Shown piece by piece: positions 30,134 to 39,367 of a stretch of DNA of 46,049 bases (position 1 is the first letter of the stretch; every line of letters starts with the position of its first letter). The notes below the pieces were generated by a model, which saw only the letters and a program-made list of their open reading frames with translations, was not told where the DNA came from and ran no database searches. The DNA is taken from assembly GCA_029821455.1 (NCBI GenBank), contig JALGTI010000007.1:1-46049 (forward strand). The letters are read 5' to 3'. A program made the translations under genes and the position numbers. This stretch comes from Candidatus Zipacnadia bacterium (GTDB taxonomy: Bacteria > Armatimonadota > Zipacnadia > Zipacnadales > Zipacnadaceae).

Positions 30134-33100
30134 ATGCAGATACCTGAACAGGGCCAACTTGTGCAGGTGCGACATCGCCACTTCATAGTGGAGGACGTTG
30201 CGCAGCACAAGGATGCCGGCTCTGCAACGCATCTTGTGGCGCTAGAGTGTCTGGATGATGATGCTCTGGGCAACAAGCTACAGGTTATCTGGGAGCGCGA
30301 ACTGAACACACGGGTCCTTGACACCAGTTCTCTACCTGTGCCCAAGGCGTGGGACCCGTCAGATCGCTTTGCTGCTTTCCTACATGCAATCCGGTGGTCC
30401 ACAAGCTCTCTAGTCGAGGGGGCACCCCTGCAGTCGGCATTTCGCGGCGCCATTGAACTTGATGAATACCAGTTGGTTCCCGTCATCCGCGCCCTGAGAA
30501 TGAACCGCGTGAGCCTGCTTCTGGCCGACGATGTCGGCCTCGGCAAGACCATTGAAGCAGCGCTCGTCATGCTGGAGTTGATGGCACGCCAGCGAGTGCG
30601 CCGGGTGATGATCGTCTGTCCGGCTTCCCTGCAGCGTCAGTGGCAGGAGGAAATGCAGACTAAGTTCCATCTGCCTTTCCACATACTTGATGCCAATGCC
30701 ATCCAAATGCTGCGTCGGGAGTTCGGCGTACACGTCAATCCATGGAACAGTTTTCCGCGTCTGATTACTTCCATGGATTTCCTCAAGCAGCAGAACCATC
30801 TGCAGACATTCATGTCATCGCTTTCGCGGCACAGGGCTGCAAGTGTGCTGCGTGACTGGGACTTGCTCATTGTTGACGAGGTCCACAACTGTACACCAGC
30901 CGGGCGCACCGGCGCCCGTGACTCGGATCGGTCACGCATGCTGCGGGACATCTCACCTCACTTCGAGCACAAGCTGTTCCTGACTGCCACACCGCATAAT
31001 GGCTACACCGAAAGCTTCACGGCTTTGCTCGAAATGCTGGATCCCCTCCGTTTCAGCCGCGGGCAGACGGTAAACCAGGACGCCCTGAAGCTAGTGCGCG
31101 TTCGGCGGCTCAAAGACGACATTACCGACAGCCTCGGACGCCGGAGATTCGCGCAACGCCACGTGGACGGGATCTCGGTCAGGCTCTCACCTGTCGAGGA
31201 GCAGATGTGCCAAGACCTCGACGCCTACTGCGAATCGCGCTTGTCCCGTGCCACACGCGATGATCAATTCGCCATACAGTTTGCCCTGACGATGTTGAAG
31301 AAACGCTTCCTCTCGTCACCGGAGGCTTTCTGGCTTTCACTGCAAACCCACACGAAAAGCGCCCAGGCTGATGATCGTGCTCCCGACCCCGAACTGACAA
31401 AACGCCTGTCCGAGCGCTCACAGGAAGATTGGGACGATGACGACGAGAAGGCCAGGATCGAGGAGGTCGCGTTGGAAGAGGCGTCCCAATTCTTCGCAGG
31501 TCTGACGCCCGATGAACGCAGCATGCTTGACCGGCTGATGCGATCTGCCGCAGAAGTGCGCGAGGGCGCGGACACCAAGGCGACATGTCTCATCAACTGG
31601 ATCCAAGAGCATCTGCAAGCCGATGGGGAATGGAACAACGAACGCCTCATCGTCTTTACTGAGTACCGTGATACACTGCGGCATCTGTATGACCTGTTCT
31701 CTGACGCAGGCTGGCAGGATCATGTCATGACTCTCACAGGGGGCATGCCGCAGCAAGAGCGAGAGCGGGTGAAGAGTGCTTTCCAGGCCGCACCGTCAAG
31801 TGATAGTCCGGTGCGCATTCTGCTGGGTACGGATGCCGCATCCGAGGGCCTTAACCTCCAGAACCACTGCCGTTATGTCATTCACCATGAGATTCCCTGG
31901 AACCCGAATCGGATGGAGCAGCGCAACGGACGCATTGACCGCCACGGGCAGAAAGCGCCGGACGTGTACTGCTCGCATTTCCACTATGAGAACAACGCCG
32001 ACCAGCGGTTCCTGGAAATCGTTGTTGAAAAGGTACGTACGCAGCGGGCCGACCTGGGGGCCGTCGGTGACATAATATCCGCGCAGGTTGAGGAAGCGAT
32101 TCTCGGTCTCCGAGACGAGATAGATGATCGCTACGAAGAGGTCCAACGACAAAGGTCCGACCTCCGTGCCGACAGTTGGGACGCCGACGACGCCAGGCAG
32201 ACGAAGGAACAACTGGTTGCTGCGCGCCGGGAGATGAACCTTTATCCGCAGACCATGGCTCAACTTCTCAGTCAAGCCCTTGCGCTCGCAGGCCGTCACG
32301 GTCTGGAGCAGCTCCAGGACGGCGAGCTGGTAGGAGTGGCATGGGATTTGCGAGAATTGCCGGCATCCTGGGCCGACTGTCGCCCGTCTCTGTACGATGA
32401 AAAGGGCGCCCGTTTGCGGCTCGTCTTCGACCCTGACGTTGCGAAGGACCGCACTGACGTCGCTCTGATCCACCTCGGCCATCCGCTCATGAAGCGTGCT
32501 ATTGCGACATTCAGGCACTTCTTGTGGGAGCAGATGCAGAGCACGGGGCCCACAGTACATCGCTGCAGCTATAGAGTGCTCCCGCACGCCGAATTGCACC
32601 GCCCGGCAATTGTCGTATTCGCCCGCACTGTAGCCATATCCAACTCCGGCGAGAAGATCCACGAGGCCTTGCTGCATGTTGGCGGTTGGATTGACGGCCA
32701 GCAGATTAAGCCCATTGATGCCAACTTGCTCGACCAGTCCATCAATGCAGAGTACTCCTATCCCTCGATCCCCGCGTCGCTTGGCGATGAGTTGCGCAAC
32801 CTCTTCCCTCATCACAGGAAGAAGCTGGAGGAGATGCTCAGTGAGATAGAGGAGACCGAGACTGGCCGCCTCGCAGAAATCCTGAAGCAGAAGGCAGACG
32901 CAGAGGTTGCCAACGTGCGCGACCTGATAGATGAGCGCATACGCGAGATCCAAGAGCGTCTCAAGCAAGCCGAGAAACGTCGCGAAGAAGCGCAGATGCG
33001 GCTCTTTGATCCCGATGTGGTCGAAGAGCACGAGCAGAGCATTCGCTGGTACAATCAGCGGCTGGACCAACTTGAGACTGATCGCAGGGAACGTCCAGCG

Positions 33101-33202
33101 GCGGTCCGCGAGCAATTCAGTCTCAAGCAGCTCCGCGTTTTCCCCATCGGCATGTTGTACCTGCTGCCCGATTCGCTGGTGGCCGAGAGGGGTGAGCAAT
33201 GA
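30134..33202 (+). CDS. drmD: DrmD-type SNF2-like helicase of a DISARM-class system
   Basis: ATG 30134 (GGCGGAGGAC at 8-9 bases upstream) gives 1022 residues. Motif I is DDVGLGKTIEAAL with GLGKT at 135-139; motif II is LLIVDEVHNC with D248; motif III reads FLTATPHNGY. The second RecA lobe contains GTDAASEGLNLQNHCRYVIH and RMEQRNGRIDRHGQ (G599 on), the motifs V and VI of SNF2/RapA-like translocases. A long coiled coil (residues of about 905-985, EKRREEAQMRLFDPD) precedes the end. Length, layout and the methyltransferase behind it are those of DrmD in class 1 DISARM, an anti-phage system that combines DNA methylation and helicases. Its TGA overlaps the next start as ATGA, so the two are co-translated. 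The symbol rests on motif reading. Confidence 0.85.
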   Translation: MQIPEQGQLVQVRHRHFIVEDVAQHKDAGSATHLVALECLDDDALGNKLQVIWERELNTRVLDTSSLPVPKAWDPSDRFAAFLHAIRWSTSSLVEGAPLQSAFRGAIELDEYQLVPVIRALRMNRVSLLLADDVGLGKTIEAALVMLELMARQRVRRVMIVCPASLQRQWQEEMQTKFHLPFHILDANAIQMLRREFGVHVNPWNSFPRLITSMDFLKQQNHLQTFMSSLSRHRAASVLRDWDLLIVDEVHNCTPAGRTGARDSDRSRMLRDISPHFEHKLFLTATPHNGYTESFTALLEMLDPLRFSRGQTVNQDALKLVRVRRLKDDITDSLGRRRFAQRHVDGISVRLSPVEEQMCQDLDAYCESRLSRATRDDQFAIQFALTMLKKRFLSSPEAFWLSLQTHTKSAQADDRAPDPELTKRLSERSQEDWDDDDEKARIEEVALEEASQFFAGLTPDERSMLDRLMRSAAEVREGADTKATCLINWIQEHLQADGEWNNERLIVFTEYRDTLRHLYDLFSDAGWQDHVMTLTGGMPQQERERVKSAFQAAPSSDSPVRILLGTDAASEGLNLQNHCRYVIHHEIPWNPNRMEQRNGRIDRHGQKAPDVYCSHFHYENNADQRFLEIVVEKVRTQRADLGAVGDIISAQVEEAILGLRDEIDDRYEEVQRQRSDLRADSWDADDARQTKEQLVAARREMNLYPQTMAQLLSQALALAGRHGLEQLQDGELVGVAWDLRELPASWADCRPSLYDEKGARLRLVFDPDVAKDRTDVALIHLGHPLMKRAIATFRHFLWEQMQSTGPTVHRCSYRVLPHAELHRPAIVVFARTVAISNSGEKIHEALLHVGGWIDGQQIKPIDANLLDQSINAEYSYPSIPASLGDELRNLFPHHRKKLEEMLSEIEETETGRLAEILKQKADAEVANVRDLIDERIREIQERLKQAEKRREEAQMRLFDPDVVEEHEQSIRWYNQRLDQLETDRRERPAAVREQFSLKQLRVFPIGMLYLLPDSLVAERGEQ

Positions 33203-36200
33203 TGCGCCGCGAACCGACAGCCGGCAACCACGACTGGCTCTCGCTCGTCCGGACTTCCGGGCTGGTCGTGTCACTTCCCGTGCTCAACGCAGCGTTGCCT
33301 GAGGGGCCGGAGCCGGTTGACGATCGCATGCAGCGCAAGTTCGACCGTGCATGGCAGCGTTTCAACGTCGGACTGGAGCGACAGCGGTCTGACGCCCAGT
33401 CACGGTGGCTTGATTTCATCCTCGACGAGCTGCTGGGCCTGCAAGGCCGTTGGATCAGGCAGCATGATGTCCCCGAAAGCGCCACGCACATGCTCATCGA
33501 TTACCAGCAGGTGCTTCGGCCTCAGCGTATGCTTGTGGACGATAACGGCGACGCCCTACTCCTCGTAAGCATAGTGCCGCCGCACCAGAAGCTTGATGCC
33601 AAGGAGACCCACACCGGCACCTGGCGCGCCAGCCCGTTCCACAAGCTCGACCGCCTCCTGGGCGAGACGGGCGTCCGGTTCGGACTGCTCACCAATGGCC
33701 ACGAGTTCCGGCTGGTGCTCGCGCCTCCCGGACTGGGCGCCGCATACATCTCCTGGCAGGCCAGGGACTGGGCAGACGAAAAGATCCAGCTCGATAGCTT
33801 CCATGCGCTCCTCCATGCTGAGCGCTTCTACGGCGATGAAAAGAAGCGCCTGCAGAAGTTGGTCGAGGACAGCCAGGATAAGCAACTCGAACTCACCGAC
33901 CAGCTCGGCGACCAGGTCCGCCAGGCGCTCGAAGTCTTCCTCCGCGCAGTGGATCACTATGACCGCGAGCACGGCGGCGAAATCCTGCGCGGGATGGAGC
34001 ACCAGAACGCCTACGAGATGTGCCTTTTCACAATGATGCGCCTCGTCTTCATGCTGTACGCCGAAGAGAACTACCTGCTTCCCCACGGCGAGGTGCTATA
34101 TGACCAGGCCTACGGCGTGACACACCTGTGGAAGCAACTGTCCGACCAGCGCCGCGAAGCGCCAGAGGCCTTGGCGCACACCTTCGACGCCTATCCGCAG
34201 TTGCTTGCCACCTTTCGGCTCATACACCAGGGCTGCATCCATCCCGATCTCAACCTGCTCCCCTACGGCGGACATCTCTTCAACCCGGAGCGCTTTCCCG
34301 CTCTCGAGGACTCCCGCCTGCTCATTAACAACCAGGTGATGTATCTCGTGCTTCAGAAGCTGCTGTTCGCCCAGGCGCGCACTGCCGGCCGCACCGAGAT
34401 GCACCGGCTCAGCTACAGCGCACTCGACATCGAGCAGATCGGCACCGTCTATGAGGGCCTCCTCGGCTACACGGTCAGGCGCATTCCTGCCGACGAGACG
34501 AGCGTCGTTTTCCAGGGCAAGCACGACTCCATGCGGCCGCTTGATGAATTGGAAAGCCAGACGCCGGATGATCTGCCCGACTACATCCGCCAGCAGACCG
34601 GCTGGACGGAGAAGCAAGCTGAGAAGGCGCTGGAGCGGCTCGAACAGGAATCATCTGAGGTGCCGCCTCCGCCGCCCGGCATTGACAGCGATCTCTACCA
34701 GCGGCTGCTGAAGTTCCGCAGCTTCCTGAAGCTGGACGAGACCATCCCCGGTGGGCATCTGTATGTAGCTCACGAGTCCGGTCTGCGCAAGGGCCAGGGC
34801 GTCTATTACACGCCCAAGTGGATTACCTCCTGCATCGTCGAGCGCACACTGGAGCCGCTGGTGTATCAGCCAAGCGAGGGAACGCAGGGCGATCTCAAGT
34901 CCCCACGCGAGATCCTTGACCTCAAGGTCTGCGATCCCGCCATGGGCTCAGGCGCCTTCCTGGTGCAGGCCTGCCGCTACCTGGCCGACAAGCTCGTGGA
35001 AAGCTGGGATCGCCTAGCTGCAGAAAACCCGGAAAGCAAAGTCACGCTGCCCTACGGGGAACTCTCGCAGGACGAACCTGGCGAAATCATCTTGCCGGAG
35101 CACCATGAGGAAGCCGTCGTCTGGGCCCGCCGCTTCGTCGCCGAGCACTGCCTCTATGGTGTGGACATCAACCCCCTGGCCGTCGAGCTTGCCAAAATGT
35201 CGCTGTGGCTCATCACCCTTGCTAAGGACAGGCCCTTTGAGTTCCTCGACCACAAGCTGCGGCCCGGCGATTCGCTCATCGGGTGCCGAGGGGACGAACT
35301 TGGTGACTACCCCGTCAAGGCGTGGGGTAGAAAGGTCGAGGGGGACAAGCAAACTCAGGACGCCATCAAAGAACTCGCCAAAGTTGCCCGGCAGCAGGCC
35401 AAACGGCGGCGCAGTGAACGAGACACGGGAGTGCTTACACTCCTCGATGAAAAGCTGCAGCAGAAGCTGGCTGAGACCGCCGAAGAGCTGAGACGGATCG
35501 AGGATATGGACACCCTCGACCCCGGGGCCAAGGAAGCGGCATTCATCCGGCTTATCGAAGAAGATGAGGACTGGCAGCACTTGAAGCAAGCGTTCGATGC
35601 CTGGTGTGCGCTGTGGTTCTGGCCCGTGGGCGGCGAAACGCAGGCCGAAGACGTGCCCATGCCCCGCGACTATCCGGAGCTCCTCGAATACCTCCTAGGC
35701 GAAGACAGCGGCATGAGGACACTGCCCGAAGAACGCCTCGCGCGCTGGGCCGACCAGATCGAGACGCTCTGGAGAAAGCACCACTTCTTCCACTGGGAAC
35801 TTGAATTCCCAGACGCCTGCGCCGGCGAGGACCCCGGCTTCGATGCCATGGTCATGAACCCGCCGTGGGAGCGGATCAAGCTGCAGGAGAATGAGTTCTT
35901 CGCCGTCCGTGACCCCGACATAGCAGGGGCACCCAACGCGGCGGCACGCAAGAAGCTCATCGCTGCTCTTCCGGACACAAAGCCGTGGCTGCATGACGCA
36001 CATCTGGACGCCAAGGGTAGGGCCGACTTCACCAGCCATTTCATCAGGGAATCCGGCCACTTCCCGCTCAGCGCGGTCGGAGACATCAACACATACCCCA
36101 TATTCGCCGAACACGCCCGCAGCAGCATCAATACGCTAGGCGGCGTCGGCATGGTGATCCCCAGCGGCATCGCCACCGACTACTACACACAGGACTTCTT

Positions 36201-37527
36201 TGCCGACCTGATGGAAACCGGCACGCTCAGGGCCCTGTACGACTTTGAAAACCGGGAGCGCGCCTTCCCTGACCTTGACGCACGAACGAAGTTCACACTC
36301 CTGTTTCTGGCTCACGGGGCACCAGTGACGGATTTTGCCTTTTTCTTGACACGTCGACAGGACCTCGGAGACGAAGCGAGGCATGTGGCCCTTAGCGATG
36401 AAGACATCGCTCTCCTCAACCCAAACACGCGAACCTGCCCGATCTTCCGCAGCAAACGCGACGCACAACTGACCAAGCGGATCTACCGCCGTCACCCCGT
36501 GCTCATCCGCGAAATCTACGACGACGATGGCAACAAGGTCGGCGAGGAGAACCCCTGGGGTATCACGTTCGCCACCATGTTCCACATGACCAACGATTCG
36601 GATCTCTTCCGCCCGCGCGAGGAGCTGGAGTCCGACGGCTTCACCCTCCGCCAACCCGGCAACCACTTCGTCAAAGGCGAGGACGTGTGGCTGCCCCTCT
36701 ATGAGGGACGAATGCTCTGGCTCTTCGATCACAGGTACGTCTCCATGCAGGTAGCGGACGGCAGGACCTACCGTACAGCCGATTCGGCCCCGACGCGCCA
36801 AGCAGAGCACTGTAGCTCCTGCCATTCAGCGCTTCCTCGGTACTGGGTAGCTGAGGCCGAGTATCGTGCCGCGTTGCCCAGTATCGACGTACGGCCGTGG
36901 CATTTTGCGTTCAGGGATGTCACGAACCCTGTTACGGAACGCACTGTAGTAGGTGCGGTTATCCCCGCGATGCCAGCAGGAAACAAAGCTCCCTTCATCC
37001 TCTTCGGCGTTCGTCCCAGAATCGCGACGCTCCTCGTGGCGAACATCCTTTCGTTTCCGTTCGACTACTGCGCACGGCAGAAGTTGAGCTACTTGGGCCT
37101 CAACTTCTTCATCATGAAGCAGTTACCCGTGCTGCGACCGGACGAGTATGACCATGACCACCTGGACCACATAGCCGACCGCGTCCTGGAACTCACCTAC
37201 ACCGCGTGGGACATCAAGGCCTTCGCGGGGGACCTGGGCTATGACGGGCCGCCGTTTGTCTGGGATGAGGAGCGCCGCGCCCAACTCCGTGCCCAGCTTG
37301 ACGCGCTCTATTTCCACCTGTATGGTATTGAAAGAGACGATGTGGACCACATCATGGAGACCTTCCCGATAGTCAAGCGCAAGGACATCGCGGCCCACGG
37401 CCATTACCACACCAAAGACCTGATCCTGAGCTACTACGACGACCAGGCCGCCGGCGACTTCACCACCTGGCACGGCCCGGAGGAACTCAAAGAGCCAATG
37501 ATTCACCCGGACGACAGCAGGCCATAA
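33199..37527 (+). CDS. drmMI: DrmMI-type adenine-specific DNA methyltransferase (Eco57I/PglX-like)
   Basis: The protein has 1442 residues from ATG 33199, overlapping drmD by four bases. Motif I is KVCDPAMGSGAFLVQACRYL (D579), with CLYGVDINPLAVELAKMSLW as motif II, and motif IV is MNPPWERIKL (NPPW at 887-890), the signature of N6-adenine methylases. The N-terminal 250 residues (SPFHKLDRLLGETGVRFGLL, TNGHEFRLVLAPPG) resemble the degenerate nuclease region of type IIG and PglX enzymes; no PD-(D/E)xK set is obvious. The C-terminal part beyond 1050 is the presumed target-recognition region, with a Cys pair (HCSSCHSALP). Role: it marks host DNA, or commits DNA to the helicases. Its last 30 codons have a decayed copy 720 bp downstream. 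Confidence 0.86.
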   Translation: MMRREPTAGNHDWLSLVRTSGLVVSLPVLNAALPEGPEPVDDRMQRKFDRAWQRFNVGLERQRSDAQSRWLDFILDELLGLQGRWIRQHDVPESATHMLIDYQQVLRPQRMLVDDNGDALLLVSIVPPHQKLDAKETHTGTWRASPFHKLDRLLGETGVRFGLLTNGHEFRLVLAPPGLGAAYISWQARDWADEKIQLDSFHALLHAERFYGDEKKRLQKLVEDSQDKQLELTDQLGDQVRQALEVFLRAVDHYDREHGGEILRGMEHQNAYEMCLFTMMRLVFMLYAEENYLLPHGEVLYDQAYGVTHLWKQLSDQRREAPEALAHTFDAYPQLLATFRLIHQGCIHPDLNLLPYGGHLFNPERFPALEDSRLLINNQVMYLVLQKLLFAQARTAGRTEMHRLSYSALDIEQIGTVYEGLLGYTVRRIPADETSVVFQGKHDSMRPLDELESQTPDDLPDYIRQQTGWTEKQAEKALERLEQESSEVPPPPPGIDSDLYQRLLKFRSFLKLDETIPGGHLYVAHESGLRKGQGVYYTPKWITSCIVERTLEPLVYQPSEGTQGDLKSPREILDLKVCDPAMGSGAFLVQACRYLADKLVESWDRLAAENPESKVTLPYGELSQDEPGEIILPEHHEEAVVWARRFVAEHCLYGVDINPLAVELAKMSLWLITLAKDRPFEFLDHKLRPGDSLIGCRGDELGDYPVKAWGRKVEGDKQTQDAIKELAKVARQQAKRRRSERDTGVLTLLDEKLQQKLAETAEELRRIEDMDTLDPGAKEAAFIRLIEEDEDWQHLKQAFDAWCALWFWPVGGETQAEDVPMPRDYPELLEYLLGEDSGMRTLPEERLARWADQIETLWRKHHFFHWELEFPDACAGEDPGFDAMVMNPPWERIKLQENEFFAVRDPDIAGAPNAAARKKLIAALPDTKPWLHDAHLDAKGRADFTSHFIRESGHFPLSAVGDINTYPIFAEHARSSINTLGGVGMVIPSGIATDYYTQDFFADLMETGTLRALYDFENRERAFPDLDARTKFTLLFLAHGAPVTDFAFFLTRRQDLGDEARHVALSDEDIALLNPNTRTCPIFRSKRDAQLTKRIYRRHPVLIREIYDDDGNKVGEENPWGITFATMFHMTNDSDLFRPREELESDGFTLRQPGNHFVKGEDVWLPLYEGRMLWLFDHRYVSMQVADGRTYRTADSAPTRQAEHCSSCHSALPRYWVAEAEYRAALPSIDVRPWHFAFRDVTNPVTERTVVGAVIPAMPAGNKAPFILFGVRPRIATLLVANILSFPFDYCARQKLSYLGLNFFIMKQLPVLRPDEYDHDHLDHIADRVLELTYTAWDIKAFAGDLGYDGPPFVWDEERRAQLRAQLDALYFHLYGIERDDVDHIMETFPIVKRKDIAAHGHYHTKDLILSYYDDQAAGDFTTWHGPEELKEPMIHPDDSRP

Positions 37528-37541
37528 GGGGGAAAGGGCAC

Positions 37542-38003
37542 ATGCAAATCGTCACGCTCGCATTGCCGATCTTAGTTGGTATTGTGGCGATAGTAGTTGG
37601 CATAATCAAGATTATCGAATTCTGCAGGGACCGAATCCGTATCAATGTCAGCGCCGAGTACATCTGTCTCGGTGAGCCTGCGCCTGCTGCCTCGAGACAG
37701 CTTGTAAGACTTACAGCGGTGAACCAAGGTAAACGGCCCGTTTCTTTGGACAGTGCCTATCTGATCTTCTCCGACGGCGGCAAGCTCTCGTATAAGAAAG
37801 AGCTCACTTATCATTCGAACGACGATCTGCCGTGCTTACTGCAAGACGGGGAGAGTTGTAGTGTCCACATTCCTGCCCAGCAACTCCGTGAGAAAGAGGC
37901 AGGCGGTAGTAAGGCCGTTGCCGTAGCTTTTCGAGACGCGTCCAATAGGGAATATCGGAGCAGTTTTCGGCCTGACGTCGCTTCCGAGAAGACCCAAAGA
38001 TGA
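37542..38003 (+). CDS. Single-TM protein of the defence island
   Basis: The protein has 153 residues. It begins 15 bases after the methyltransferase with a strong GGGGGAAAGGG site. Residues 1-25 form one hydrophobic segment (MQIVTLALPILVGIVAIVVG), followed by a beta-rich part (RQLVRLTAVNQGKRPVSLDS, LSYKKELTYHS, LQDGESCSVHIPAQQL). This looks like a membrane-anchored immunoglobulin-like domain with the membrane segment at the N terminus. I know no named family. Small membrane proteins of this shape are common passengers in restriction and defence loci. A direct part in the system is unproven. Confidence 0.6.
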   Translation: MQIVTLALPILVGIVAIVVGIIKIIEFCRDRIRINVSAEYICLGEPAPAASRQLVRLTAVNQGKRPVSLDSAYLIFSDGGKLSYKKELTYHSNDDLPCLLQDGESCSVHIPAQQLREKEAGGSKAVAVAFRDASNREYRSSFRPDVASEKTQR

Positions 38004-38130
38004 TGAAGCCTGTCAGGGCACTGACCAGCTTTGCGGAGTAGCAAGCACCGCCAAGAACATGGCGCAACTGCGGCATGCACTCAAGATGTTGACGATCACC
38101 ATAACCGGAGACATGCTCGCCTGCTGCCGC

Positions 38131-38220
38131 GCCAAGAGCCTGATATTGAGATACTGCGACGGCCAGGCCGTCGGCAACTTCGACACCTGGCACGGCCCGG
38201 CGGACCTCAGAGAGCCCAGG
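38131..38220 (+). pseudogene. Decayed duplicate of the drmMI 3' end
   Basis: The bases match 37411-37500 of the methyltransferase gene at 72 of 90 positions by my count, without gaps and in the same reading frame: KSLILRYCDGQAVGNFDTWH here against KDLILSYYDDQAAGDFTTWH there. The offset is exactly 720 bases. It sits in a 68-codon frame (38059-38265) without the rest of the enzyme, ends in the start of the next gene, and is probably all that remains of a second methyltransferase gene. Confidence 0.75.
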
Positions 38221-38240
38221 ATATACAAGCGAGGCTCAAC

Positions 38241-39326
38241 ATGCGTCGAGATGCTGAAGCAATGAAACAGAAGGCGATTGAGTCGGTGATAGGTGCGGTG
38301 GAGTTCTGCAATAGGCCTCACGACGAGGGGCGCGTCGTCGCGGTATTGTTCTTCTTGCAGCACGCATTCGAAATGCTCCTTAAGGCAGCCATACTGGTGG
38401 ACCGTGGGACGATACGCAAACCCACAGACGATCAGTCCTATGGCTTCGAGAAGTGCTGCAACATAGCAAGGAGCGAATTGAAGATCCTCACGCAAGATCA
38501 GCATCGCACACTATCCACGATAAATGGGCTGCGCGACGCGGCGACACATTACGTGGTCGACATGCCTGAGTCGGCCCTCTATGTGCATGCGCAAGCAGGT
38601 ATGACGATCTTTGATGATCTGCTGGACACGGTGTGTGGGGAGACACTCGCCGATCATCTGCCAGAACGCGTGTTGCCCCTTTCCACTACGCCTCCTCGCG
38701 ACATTGAGCTAATCATGGACGAGGAATTCAGCGAGTTGCAGGCTCTGGTTGCGCCCGGTCGACGACAAGGGCACTTGGCCAAACCACGCATGAGACACCT
38801 ACTGATAATGGAATCCAGCGTGCGAGGTCAACCGCGGCAGCCGACGGACGCTGAGGTGGACAAGACCTTAGGGAAACTTCGCAGCGCGAAGGACTGGCGG
38901 TTGCTCTTCCCGGGAGTCGCGGCCCTGAGGGTAGTGACAGACGGCAACGGGCCGACGATCACTCTGCGCATGGAGAAGCGCGGTGACGTTCCGATGCGGC
39001 CGCTGAGGGAGGGGGAGGATCCCGACAAGGCTCTCGTATATCGTGAGGTCAACATGCTGGACCGCTATTCGATGGGCCTCAGGGATTTGGCCACCAAGCT
39101 CCCCATCACGGAACCCAAGACACTGGCACTGATTCGGCATCTCAAACTGCAAGAGAACCCCGAGTGTTTCACAATAGTCAGAGTTGGCAACAGCGAGCAC
39201 AAACGCTATAGCGAGAACGCACTGCAACTGCTACGCGCAGCGCTCAGAGAAGTCGACATAGACGAAGTATGGAACGAGCATAGACCGCGCAGGACGGGCC
39301 CTACAGAGTCGGGAACCGGCCCGTGA
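38241..39326 (+). CDS. DUF3644-type protein
   Basis: ATG 38241 (MRRDAEAMKQKAIESVIGAV; a second ATG at 38262) gives 361 residues; upstream in-frame codons would run through the methyltransferase relic. The N-terminal part has AVEFCNRPHDEGRVVAVLFF, LQHAFEMLLKAAILVDRG, TINGLRDAATHYVVDMPESA and LYVHAQAGMTIFDDLL, a helical pattern with the HAxEMLLKA, LRDAxxHY and LYxHxQ blocks of the DUF3644 family. DUF3644 proteins turn up in restriction and defence islands and resemble HEPN-type proteins in their helical layout, with the R-x4-6-H motif (RDAATH) visible. The C-terminal half is unrecognised. A toxin-like or RNase role would be inference. Confidence 0.6.
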   Translation: MRRDAEAMKQKAIESVIGAVEFCNRPHDEGRVVAVLFFLQHAFEMLLKAAILVDRGTIRKPTDDQSYGFEKCCNIARSELKILTQDQHRTLSTINGLRDAATHYVVDMPESALYVHAQAGMTIFDDLLDTVCGETLADHLPERVLPLSTTPPRDIELIMDEEFSELQALVAPGRRQGHLAKPRMRHLLIMESSVRGQPRQPTDAEVDKTLGKLRSAKDWRLLFPGVAALRVVTDGNGPTITLRMEKRGDVPMRPLREGEDPDKALVYREVNMLDRYSMGLRDLATKLPITEPKTLALIRHLKLQENPECFTIVRVGNSEHKRYSENALQLLRAALREVDIDEVWNEHRPRRTGPTESGTGP

Positions 39327-39367
39327 GCTTCAGTAGTTGTTGGCGCATAGGGGGTCTTTGAAGGCTC

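Noticed and set aside
31796..33274. 492-codon minus-strand frame inside drmD
   Set aside because: Antisense to a helicase with clear motifs; no start signal or recognisable domain.
30134..37527. BREX or type I restriction-modification interpretation
   Set aside because: No brxC/pglZ, hsdS or hsdR is present; the SNF2-like helicase overlapping an Eco57I-type methylase fits DISARM class 1 better.
38031..38240. N-terminal extension of the DUF3644-type protein
   Set aside because: It lies over the methyltransferase relic, which is read in another frame, and is Arg-rich, so the start was set at 38241.
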